Notes under the pieces: model-generated
Seen by the model: the letters and a program-made list of their open reading frames with translations, nothing else
Told to the model about the DNA's origin: nothing
Databases searched by the model: none
Shown: positions 1-4,621 of the stretch, piece after piece
How the letters are laid out: the number at the start of each line of letters is the position of its first letter
How positions within the stretch are numbered: position 1 is the first letter of the stretch
From: Symbiobacteriaceae bacterium
GTDB lineage: Bacteria; Bacillota_E; Symbiobacteriia; Symbiobacteriales; Symbiobacteriaceae
Length of the DNA stretch: 5,417 nt
NCBI GenBank assembly: GCA_027356675.1
Contig: DAHVXO010000195.1
Coordinates: 1-5,417 of the forward strand
Direction of reading: 5' to 3'
Program-made: the position numbers and the translations under genes

Positions 1-1
1 T

Positions 2-1024
2 CAGACGGCAGTCGATGCCGGTGTGGATCCGGCTCTCCCCGAACAGCTTCCTTTCAAGCTGCCGCTGAAAGTGGTAGGAGCGGTCCGGCTGCTGCGGATG
101 GCGGATAGCGCCGATAAGCTGTCCCCGGAGACGATTGCCGCTATGCTCAATCCACAGTTTGAGTACGTACGGCTCCCTATTTCGCGCACGGAACGGTGGG
201 AGAGTTGCGAGGACCAGAAAGACGACCAGGGGCAGGTCGTCAAGGACGAGCAGGGGAACTCGGTGCAAAACTGCTCGGTAAGCACCGACACCTCTACGGG
301 AGAGGTCCGCGTCTTGCAGCAAGTCCTCACCTGGGACGGAACTACGACGTTTCACTATAAGAAGGAAACTCGTAGCTACACCGAGGGCAATAAGGAGATC
401 ACACAGGAGAGCTGGGTGCTGGAGCGGCAAGAGTTTGTGCCGACGACGGATCGGCTCTTTGCTGTCTTTACCTACTTTCAGCTCACTCCGCCGGAACAGT
501 GGCTGGAACAGTATTACCATTTCTTACAGGGCGCTGACATTGATCCTACGGGAAACCTGTGGTCCGGTGGCGGGGGCAGTGCGGTCCCCACGCAGGCCTA
601 TGAGGGCGACCCTGGGCTCCCGAAAGACGGGTGGTACTGGCCAGTTCCATCCTCAACGGTAATCACTGATCCCTTCGGCTGGCGGATCCACCCGATTCGC
701 CAGACAAGGAACTTTCACACGGGGATCGACATCGGGGCCGGTTATGGCGCCCCACTGGTGGCTGCGCGTCCCGGCGTTGTGACATTCGCACAGACTGGCT
801 ACAACGATGGATATGGCAATCGGGTCGTGATCGCGTTGGATAACGGTGCAAGCGCGACCTACAACCATCTCAGTCGGATCAATGTTCGGGAGGGTCAAGC
901 GGTGTCGGCCACCGAGGTCATCGGCTGGACGGGCTCGACGGGAAACTCCACGGGTCCTCACTTGCATTTCGAGATTCTGGTAGATGGCCAGGCCGTCGAT
1001 CCCTGGCCTTACGTGGGGAGGTAG
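2..1024 (+). CDS. M23 (LytM/lysostaphin-type) zinc metallopeptidase, 5' partial
   Basis: The frame is open to the left edge, so the gene starts outside the window; the GTG at 23 is only an internal candidate. 340 residues are visible. The last ~135 residues (from about nt 626) form an M23 peptidase domain. It has the DPFGWR entry motif, the HxxxD zinc motif (His 716-718, Asp 728-730), a YNHL histidine (866-868) and the HLH motif (His 959-961 and 965-967), so all catalytic elements are present. M23 enzymes cut peptide cross-links of peptidoglycan outside the membrane. The ~200 residues before it are not recognised. They are charged, contain two cysteines 22 residues apart (a possible disulfide), and end in a GGGGS-type linker near 566-580. 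Such long extensions occur in wall hydrolases of Gram-positive conjugation systems and phage tails; either role is an inference. A GGGGAGG at 1014-1020 inside the 3' end can serve the next gene. Confidence 0.92.
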   Translation, partial: QTAVDAGVDPALPEQLPFKLPLKVVGAVRLLRMADSADKLSPETIAAMLNPQFEYVRLPISRTERWESCEDQKDDQGQVVKDEQGNSVQNCSVSTDTSTGEVRVLQQVLTWDGTTTFHYKKETRSYTEGNKEITQESWVLERQEFVPTTDRLFAVFTYFQLTPPEQWLEQYYHFLQGADIDPTGNLWSGGGGSAVPTQAYEGDPGLPKDGWYWPVPSSTVITDPFGWRIHPIRQTRNFHTGIDIGAGYGAPLVAARPGVVTFAQTGYNDGYGNRVVIALDNGASATYNHLSRINVREGQAVSATEVIGWTGSTGNSTGPHLHFEILVDGQAVDPWPYVGR

Positions 1025-1064
1025 AGTCTGCTTGCCGGCGATCAAGACGGAGAAGCTGTTACAC

Positions 1065-1277
1065 ATGTTTGTCTTAATGCAGAAGGTCTCCTGGCCGTTG
1101 ATCATATTGGCTTTTGCCATGCTCGTTGTGGTCTTTGCTATTGGGCCCGGGAAGCTAAACAGGGTTTCGGGTGGACCACTTGCAGCCACGCTGCTGGGAA
1201 CGGCTCTGTTTTTCCACTGTATCGTTCTGGCGGCCTGGTGGGGTCCTGCCCTGCTGGGTGCCCAGACACCGAACTAG
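1065..1277 (+). CDS. small two-helix membrane protein, unknown function
   Basis: A 70-residue protein follows the M23 gene by 40 bp. Two hydrophobic stretches are clear: about residues 9-26 and 39-64. They are separated by a short basic loop containing GPGKLNR, giving a helical hairpin. I chose ATG 1065, which has GGAG at 1049-1052. A TTG at 1032 lies 11 nt after the better GGGGAGG (1014-1020) and would add 11 residues, so it is a serious alternative. ATG 1077 is also in frame. The topology resembles small subunits of Gram-positive type IV secretion systems, but no family motif is visible, so this is only a guess from context. The stop is TAG at 1275-1277. The downstream HD-GYP gene begins 6 nt later in the same frame, implying coupled translation. 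Confidence 0.68.
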   Translation: MFVLMQKVSWPLIILAFAMLVVVFAIGPGKLNRVSGGPLAATLLGTALFFHCIVLAAWWGPALLGAQTPN

Positions 1278-1283
1278 CGGGGG

Positions 1284-1898
1284 GTGGCGGCCGTACGCGC
1301 AGTAGTACAAGCCGAAGCTGCCCAACTGCTGGCCGATCCCCTGATTGGCGCACTGGTACAGCGTTTGATTCGAGCAAGCACGGCAGCATGGGATCATTCG
1401 CTCCAGACGGCAGAAATGGCCGGGCGCCTGATGAAAGCCACCGGCGGGTCTGAACGAGATGTGCTCGACGCCGTGCGGGGCGGGCTCCTTCACGATGTGG
1501 GAAAAGCCACGCTCCCTCCCGACGTGCTCAACAAGCCCGGGATCCTGTCCCCGGAGGAGTGGGAGATGACAAAGACCCACCCCAAGGTGGGCTACGACCT
1601 GCTTTCCCCCTTCTGCAGGCAGAGTCCCCTCCTGAATGATCGAATTCTGGATGTGGTCCTGCATCACCATGAACGGTACGATGGCAGCGGATATCCGGAC
1701 TGTCTGAGTGGTGGTGCAGTAGCACCGTTAACGACCGCAACAGCCGTAGCCGACGTCTGGGATGCGCTCACTTCTGCACGTTCATACAGGGCGCCCTATC
1801 CAAGGGAAAAGGCCCTCGTGATTCTGAGTTCGTCAGACCTGGATCACAGATATGTGGCTGCCTTATTGCGTCTCGTTAGCGCCGAAGCCACAAGCTGA
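1284..1898 (+). CDS. stand-alone HD-GYP domain protein (probable cyclic-di-GMP phosphodiesterase)
   Basis: This is a 204-residue protein made almost wholly of one HD-GYP domain. The expected elements appear in order: His38, HD at 70-71 within LLHDVGK (Lys74), KPGILSPEEW (84-93), THP with His99, HH at 128-129 in HHERYDGSGYP (GYP 136-138), and Asp157 in VADVWDALTS. Proteins of this family hydrolyse cyclic-di-GMP with a two- or three-metal centre. The residue four before His38 is alanine; the third-metal glutamate found there in trinuclear members seems absent, which suggests a two-metal site (inference). No sensory, receiver or membrane domain is attached. The start is GTG 1284, six nt after the TAG of the membrane-protein gene. 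It is the only sensible start, since the previous in-frame codon group contains that TAG. Only a G-rich run precedes it, so re-initiation after the upstream gene is likely. Activity on cyclic-di-GMP rather than another dinucleotide is not proven by sequence. Confidence 0.9.
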   Translation: MAAVRAVVQAEAAQLLADPLIGALVQRLIRASTAAWDHSLQTAEMAGRLMKATGGSERDVLDAVRGGLLHDVGKATLPPDVLNKPGILSPEEWEMTKTHPKVGYDLLSPFCRQSPLLNDRILDVVLHHHERYDGSGYPDCLSGGAVAPLTTATAVADVWDALTSARSYRAPYPREKALVILSSSDLDHRYVAALLRLVSAEATS

Positions 1899-1901
1899 AC
1901 C

Positions 1902-1934
1902 GTAGTGGAGACATGGTTCGATCGCAACCACTAC
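1902..1934. repeat. inverted repeat abutting the -35 element
   Basis: GTAGTGG (1902-1908) is matched by CCACTAC (1928-1934), a perfect 7-bp inverted repeat with a 19-bp spacer. Inside, TGGTT (1914-1918) can alternatively pair with AACCA (1926-1930). The right arm ends one base before the -35 box at 1935. It is not followed by a T run, so an operator is more likely than a terminator for the HD-GYP gene. Confidence 0.45.
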
Positions 1935-1964
1935 TTGCCAATTGTATGGTGCTGACGCTACAAT
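1935..1964 (+). promoter_or_regulatory. SigA-like promoter for the excisionase-like gene
   Basis: TTGCCA (1935-1940) and TACAAT (1959-1964) are separated by 18 bp. They match the vegetative consensus at 4 and 5 of 6 positions. Transcription would start near 1971, leaving an untranslated leader of about 177 nt before the ATG at 2148. The call rests on consensus match and position only. Confidence 0.55.
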
Positions 1965-1970
1965 GGGGCG

Positions 1971-2147
1971 ATGTTCTGCGGAGTCAGGGCGCAGGCAGGT
2001 AGTTTCGGGTAGGGAGTTGGGGCTCGGGCTGGGAAGTGTGTTCCCTGCTTGGAGCCCTTCTCGCTTTCTCGGCCGAAACCGCCGGCGCAAAGAAAGAAGC
2101 GCCTCGGGGCTTGGGCTCCGGGCGTCGAAGGGGCAGGTGATTTGAAG
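1971..2147 (+). promoter_or_regulatory. structured 5' leader with two alternative pairings
   Basis: No convincing coding sequence fits here. GGGCTC (2020-2025) pairs with GAGCCC (2052-2057) around an inner hairpin, GGGAA (2031-2035) with TTCCC (2041-2045). GGAGCCC (2051-2057) can instead pair over 7 bp with GGGCTCC (2113-2119), nearer the ribosome binding site. The two partners lie in an imperfect direct repeat, 2019-2030 and 2106-2117, with one mismatch in 12. A further hairpin, GGCGC (2084-2088) with GCGCC (2099-2103), has an A-rich loop. Part of that loop, AGAAAG (2091-2096), is complementary to CTTTCT (2064-2069). Mutually exclusive helices suggest a switch or translational control; I do not recognise a known riboswitch class. 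Confidence 0.4.
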
Positions 2148-2609
2148 ATGGAGGAGCGTCTCCGAGTTCTTTTGGAGCTTATCCAGTCGCTTGGCAGGAT
2201 CGAAGTCCTTGCAGGCTATCCAAATGCCGAGGTTGTGGTTCGATTGCCTAGAGAACAGTTGGTCGGATTGGCCAGTCCCCCGGGTGTAGTACTGGAGGCC
2301 TTACCAGACAAACCAGAACCCCCGCTCGACATGCTGCTCACCCTGCCCGAGGCGGTCCAGGAAGCCCATGCTCAAGGTCATACGGCGGTTGAGTATTCCC
2401 ATCTCTGGGCAGATGTCAAAGGGGTGGAGGCGAACCCGAAACGACCGGGCCGGCCGAAGCGTTTTGTGGAAGGGCAGGACGTGTTCTTGCGTGGCAAGGT
2501 ATGGTTAATTACCCGGCGGGCACTCCATCGGCGGTTGCAGGAAAGAGCGGAGGGACCTGGCCCCCGGCCAAAGGATCCAGGCCCGGAAGCCCGGCGGGGC
2601 GCCCAGTAG
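2148..2609 (+). CDS. putative excisionase/MerR-like DNA-binding protein
   Basis: The protein has 153 residues from ATG 2148, which has AGGTGA at 2135-2140 seven nt upstream. An upstream in-frame extension to 2049 lacks a ribosome binding site and would translate the structured leader, so I reject it. The first ~60 residues are helical and then proline-rich (LPDKPEPP) and are not recognised. Residues ~65-131 resemble the small winged-helix excisionase fold. They begin TLPEAVQEAHAQG, pass a basic GRPKRF patch (101-106), and end in LRGKVWLITRRALHRRL, comparable to the wing and last helix of Xis-type proteins. The C-terminal ~20 residues are rich in Pro, Gly and Arg. A role in recombination directionality or transcription control is an inference from weak motif resemblance. 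It has its own promoter and leader and no co-directional partner downstream. Confidence 0.72.
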   Translation: MEERLRVLLELIQSLGRIEVLAGYPNAEVVVRLPREQLVGLASPPGVVLEALPDKPEPPLDMLLTLPEAVQEAHAQGHTAVEYSHLWADVKGVEANPKRPGRPKRFVEGQDVFLRGKVWLITRRALHRRLQERAEGPGPRPKDPGPEARRGAQ

Positions 2610-2943
2610 TTGAGAAGTTATCCCAGTCGCGCCCAGCACAAGGGGCCGGGAAGTGCCCTCCCCGGCTTTCGGTTAGCTGATGTACGTAAATGGCGCAACT
2701 TCCCTACACCGGGAGACGCGTCACCCCGGTCCTGGCCGCCCGATTGTCCCCAGCCGTTCCTCATACCGGAGTTGCCCCCGCTCACATCTGCTGCCTTCAC
2801 GTGTTTAGGACCTGCAGCTTCCGATCCGCAGCGTGCTCGCTGCCCACGCCATAGTACCTGGGTTAGTACAGGCTCGGTCCTCCCGCCATGGTGAGGGCCT
2901 GCCCTCATTCTTGACCGGTGGCGGTTGCTCTAAACCAGGCGGA
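2610..2943. other. convergent intergenic region with several hairpins
   Basis: 334 bp lie between the stops of two convergent genes. Open frames here are proline-rich, lack start signals and are probably not genes. Perfect short hairpins occur at 2645-2666, at 2828-2843 (GCAGCG with CGCTGC, 4-nt loop) and at 2892-2907 (TGAGGG with CCCTCA, 4-nt loop). A longer-loop one spans 2708-2730 (centre at least five base pairs, CCGGG with CCCGG). TAGTAC is repeated directly at 2852 and 2864. Beyond possible terminators I can assign no function. Confidence 0.5.
2645..2669 (+). terminator. weak candidate terminator after the excisionase-like gene
   Basis: GCCGGG (2645-2650) pairs with CCCGGC (2661-2666) across a 10-nt loop, followed by only three T residues. 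It sits 36 bp after the stop at 2609, in the right place. The T tract is poor, so termination may be inefficient. Confidence 0.4.
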
Positions 2944-3951
2944 CTAGCGGATGATGGGCTTCCACTCTTCAAACGGCTTGTTGTCCTCGCCGCGCCGCAG
3001 GTAGTCCGTAATCTTCTGCTCAACCTCGCCAGTGCTTTCGTTCAGCCGAAAGCGATGTTTCGCCATGGAATCCGCCTTCATGACGATATCAAAGGCGTCC
3101 TTGATGAAGAAGCGAGCACGGCTGATGGACCGGCGGTCCCGTGCGGTGCTCTTCTTGTCACGGGAAGCCTTGAGCTCGATGGCCAGCGCCCGGCCGAGGC
3201 TCTGCATTCGCTTTTCAAGGGTTTCGACGATCAACCGATCAATCGCATTCCCGATAGCGCTGCGCGAGACATAGTACCGTTTCCCGATGGTGGTCGGGTC
3301 CCAACGGTCGACCATTACGGCCATTTCATGGGCAAGGTCCAGCCGTTCTGCGTTCTCCGGCTCAAGCAGGGCTCGAAGTGCTTGTGAGGTACCGGGGTTA
3401 TACTGACCGTCCGGCACCTTCATGTCGGCCGGCACGAGTTTCGTCTCCAATCGGTCCATGTCCCGGCGGAGTTTGCGAACTTCCTGATCACGCTCGTTGA
3501 GCTTCCGTGCCTTTTCAGTTCCGTCTTGGAGAGCCCAGTCATAATCACGGCGGACTCTATCCACGAGGTCTCCAAGGCGATTGACCTCGGCCCTGAGCAG
3601 CTGATTCTCTTGGCGGAGCCCCGCTACATCATCGGATGCGGGCCTTGAGTGCTCTGGATTCGCCCCGGGGGCCGATTCCCTCGCACTAGGTTCGGCATGG
3701 GTGACCGCAGCGCTAACCCCAAGCACGTCCGGAATTCCCTCGGGTAGCTGAATGCCCTTGGAATAGGCGAAAGCGACCAGGTCTTCTCTACGCCATACCG
3801 GACCGCTTGCCAACTCGGCAATGGGTTTCGGGAAGGTCCGCCGGCTCAGTGCACCGGCGACGCGCTTCCGGTCCCACCCCAATAGCACTGCGGCTTCCGT
3901 GGCGCCCAGAAGAGGTTGATTGACATTGGGTTCTCGCTTCGTGCGGGGCAT
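2944..3951 (-). CDS. helix-turn-helix plus coiled-coil DNA-binding protein (KfrA-like architecture)
   Basis: The gene encodes 335 residues from the ATG at 3951-3949, which has GAGGTGG six nt upstream. The frame stays open for 65 more codons to an ATG at 4146. That extension would cross the palindrome and ribosome binding site and is probably untranslated. Residues ~15-62 (GATEAAVLLGWDRKRVAGAL, then a WRREDL wing) look like a MerR/excisionase-type helix-turn-helix. Residues ~75-106 are a low-complexity linker. Residues ~107-172 form a heptad-rich, highly charged coiled coil (LRQENQLLRAEVNRLGDLV onward). Residues ~195-300 are helical and include YVSRSAIGNAIDRLI, possibly a second helix-turn-helix, followed by a very basic stretch (KASRDKKSTARDRR). 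This resembles KfrA-type plasmid proteins or chromosome-anchoring proteins with N-terminal DNA binding and a coiled-coil stalk. Homology to either is not shown. Autoregulation through 3964-3978 is plausible. Confidence 0.82.
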   Translation of the reverse strand: MPRTKREPNVNQPLLGATEAAVLLGWDRKRVAGALSRRTFPKPIAELASGPVWRREDLVAFAYSKGIQLPEGIPDVLGVSAAVTHAEPSARESAPGANPEHSRPASDDVAGLRQENQLLRAEVNRLGDLVDRVRRDYDWALQDGTEKARKLNERDQEVRKLRRDMDRLETKLVPADMKVPDGQYNPGTSQALRALLEPENAERLDLAHEMAVMVDRWDPTTIGKRYYVSRSAIGNAIDRLIVETLEKRMQSLGRALAIELKASRDKKSTARDRRSISRARFFIKDAFDIVMKADSMAKHRFRLNESTGEVEQKITDYLRRGEDNKPFEEWKPIIR

Positions 3952-3963
3952 CGCAACCACCTC
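3952..3963 (-). promoter_or_regulatory. ribosome binding segment shared with the divergent gene
   Basis: Read on the minus strand, these 12 nt are GAGGTGGTTGCG directly before the ATG. The identical 12 nt occur on the plus strand at 4271-4282 at the start of the 71-aa gene. This segment decides the start of the coiled-coil gene. Confidence 0.7.
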
Positions 3964-3978
3964 GTTGTAATTTACAAC
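3964..3978. promoter_or_regulatory. 15-bp perfect palindrome, likely operator
   Basis: GTTGTAA T TTACAAC is a perfect 7-1-7 palindrome and AT-rich in a GC-rich setting. It ends one base from the minus-strand ribosome binding segment. It could be the binding site of a dimeric regulator, most simply the coiled-coil protein itself, or an RNA hairpin that limits access to its ribosome binding site. No second copy was seen in the window. Confidence 0.6.
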
Positions 3979-3990
3979 AAGCCGCGGCAA

Positions 3991-4001
3991 ACCTCCTTTC
4001 T
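3991..4001 (-). promoter_or_regulatory. perfect Shine-Dalgarno sequence without a matching start
   Basis: On the minus strand this reads AGAAAGGAGGT, complementary over all 11 nt to the usual Bacillota 16S rRNA 3' tail. The main ATG is about 40 nt further on, so it cannot use this site directly. The nearest in-frame TTG is only 1 nt past GGAGG. In another frame, a TTG-TTG-TAA mini-frame begins 11 nt after it. Confidence 0.45.
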
Positions 4002-4044
4002 CCAGCAGATGATTCGTCGTAGCGGTGTAGGGAAGCGTCTTGTG

Positions 4045-4057
4045 ACTGTGATACAGT
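4045..4057. repeat. short palindrome touching the -35 box
   Basis: ACTGT GAT ACAGT is a perfect 5-3-5 inverted repeat whose last T is the first base of the -35 element of the plus-strand promoter. Its centre is 80 bp from the centre of the 15-bp palindrome. It may be an operator, but the sequence differs from that palindrome, so a shared regulator is not implied. Confidence 0.4.
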
Positions 4058-4086
4058 TGATAAGTGAAGCATACGTCTGGTATGAT
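4057..4086 (+). promoter_or_regulatory. strong SigA-like promoter with extended -10
   Basis: TTGATA (4057-4062) and TATGAT (4081-4086) are separated by 18 bp, and TGG just before the -10 forms an extended -10 motif. It is the best promoter match in the window. The predicted start is near 4093, about 190 nt before the GTG at 4282. It points away from the coiled-coil gene. Confidence 0.7.
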
Positions 4087-4092
4087 GGATGC

Positions 4093-4236
4093 GGGATCGT
4101 TCTGGCGGTGCTCTCGCCGGTGACTGAAACCTTGAAGGGCGTTCACGCCCGACGCTGCAGGGATACCTGCAAAGGCACTGTTATTCGATAGGGTTTTCCA
4201 GGGAAGGCTGTCGTGACACGGCGGCTTTTTTGTTTT
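4093..4236 (+). ncRNA. candidate structured RNA: small RNA or attenuator leader of about 145 nt
   Basis: Between a strong promoter and an intrinsic terminator lie three further hairpins. They are CTGGCG/CGCCGG (4102-4120, 7-nt loop, one G-U pair), GGGCG/CGCCC (4137-4150, TTCA loop) and TGCAGG/CCTGCA (4156-4171, GATA loop). No credible frame with a ribosome binding site fits inside. The transcript would end at the terminator, as an independent small RNA, or continue into the 71-aa gene when termination fails. CGCCG (4115-4119) in the first hairpin could also pair with CGGCG (4219-4223) in the terminator, a possible anti-terminator. It does not match the conserved cores of riboswitch classes I can recall. 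No transcript is proven. Confidence 0.55.
4204..4236 (+). terminator. intrinsic terminator upstream of the 71-aa gene
   Basis: The left arm at 4204-4214 and right arm at 4218-4228 can form up to 11 pairs, including three G-U pairs, around a 3-nt GAC loop. Six T (4226-4231), a G and four more T follow. It lies between the promoter at 4057-4086 and the GTG at 4282, the position of an attenuator. Confidence 0.75.
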
Positions 4237-4270
4237 CCTGGGGACTGGATCTACGGCACTACGTTACACG

Positions 4271-4282
4271 GAGGTGGTTGCG
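4271..4282 (+). promoter_or_regulatory. plus-strand copy of the shared ribosome binding segment
   Basis: GAGGTGGTTGCG is identical to the minus-strand segment at 3963-3952. With G4270 it supplies GGAGG and its last base is the first base of the GTG start. The two copies form a 12-bp inverted repeat about 310 bp apart, framing the divergent control region. Confidence 0.7.
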
Positions 4283-4497
4283 TGGCTGGGATGATCGAAG
4301 TAAGTGGCGTCCAGCACGTCGCTATGACCCTGGCGGAATGGGACCGGACCCACGCCGAATTCAAGGGGGTCATTACCGCCCAGACCCGGGAGTTCCGTCC
4401 ATGGGTATTCGCGGAGTTGCCGGTAGGAACCAAGACCATTCTTCGCTGGATTGACGGCAGCGGTACTTGCCTACTGCCTGTTCAAATCACAGACTGA
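4282..4497 (+). CDS. 71-residue orphan protein behind the attenuator
   Basis: GTG 4282 is preceded by GGAGG (4270-4274) at 7-nt spacing, an ideal site. The next in-frame ATG, 4291, is too far from it. The product is small and has no membrane segment or signal peptide. The N-terminal half is probably helical (MTLAEWDRTHAEFKGV). The C-terminal half looks like beta strands, with EFRPWVFAELPVGTKTILRW followed by DGSGTCLLPVQI and one cysteine. I recognise no family. It is expressed from a strong promoter whose transcript first meets a terminator, so output is probably conditional. The next gene follows after 124 bp in the same direction and may be co-transcribed. Confidence 0.68.
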   Translation: MAGMIEVSGVQHVAMTLAEWDRTHAEFKGVITAQTREFRPWVFAELPVGTKTILRWIDGSGTCLLPVQITD

Positions 4498-4547
4498 CCC
4501 GCTACGGCAACCTCGGCCCGGAAGCGGTAGGTATCGTTATCACCCCA

Positions 4548-4570
4548 CCAGGGGGCTTGGCGCTCCCTGG
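4548..4570. repeat. hairpin in the gap before the last gene
   Basis: CCAGGG (4548-4553) pairs perfectly with CCCTGG (4565-4570) around an 11-nt loop. No T tract follows, so it is not a standard terminator. The adjoining stretch repeats a CAGGGGG-CTTG motif. It may be an RNA processing or pausing site between 4498 and 4621; otherwise that gap shows nothing. Confidence 0.3.
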
Positions 4571-4621
4571 AACAGGGGGGGCTTGTGCCTTCGGCGGGAG
4601 TAAGTCGGAGGGCATGAGGAC

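Noticed and set aside
653..1189. Long minus-strand open frame opposite the M23 gene
   Set aside because: It is antisense to conserved peptidase motifs and has no recognisable protein features; it is a shadow of GC-rich coding sequence.
1912..1930. tRNA-like T-arm (GGTTCGATC)
   Set aside because: The stem pairs wrongly around the T loop and no acceptor, D or anticodon arms are present; it belongs to the inverted repeat.
2076..2125. Possible cyclic-di-GMP-I riboswitch, tempting because an HD-GYP gene is upstream
   Set aside because: Only a short GCGCAAAG similarity exists; the GCAAACC and tetraloop-receptor parts of the consensus are missing.
2049..2147. N-terminal extension of the excisionase-like protein
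   Set aside because: There is no ribosome binding site before 2049, the extension would translate the structured leader, and ATG 2148 has a well-spaced AGGTGA.
2610..2894. 94-codon proline-rich frame starting right after the excisionase-like stop
   Set aside because: It begins at a TTG without a ribosome binding site, overlaps the candidate terminator, and has atypical composition with no motifs.
2833..3387. Plus-strand open frame opposite the end of the coiled-coil gene
   Set aside because: It lacks a ribosome binding site and motifs and mostly mirrors the minus-strand gene.
3952..4146. 65-codon N-terminal extension of the coiled-coil gene
   Set aside because: It runs through the palindrome, a perfect Shine-Dalgarno and the opposite promoter region. 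ATG 3951 has its own ideal ribosome binding site.
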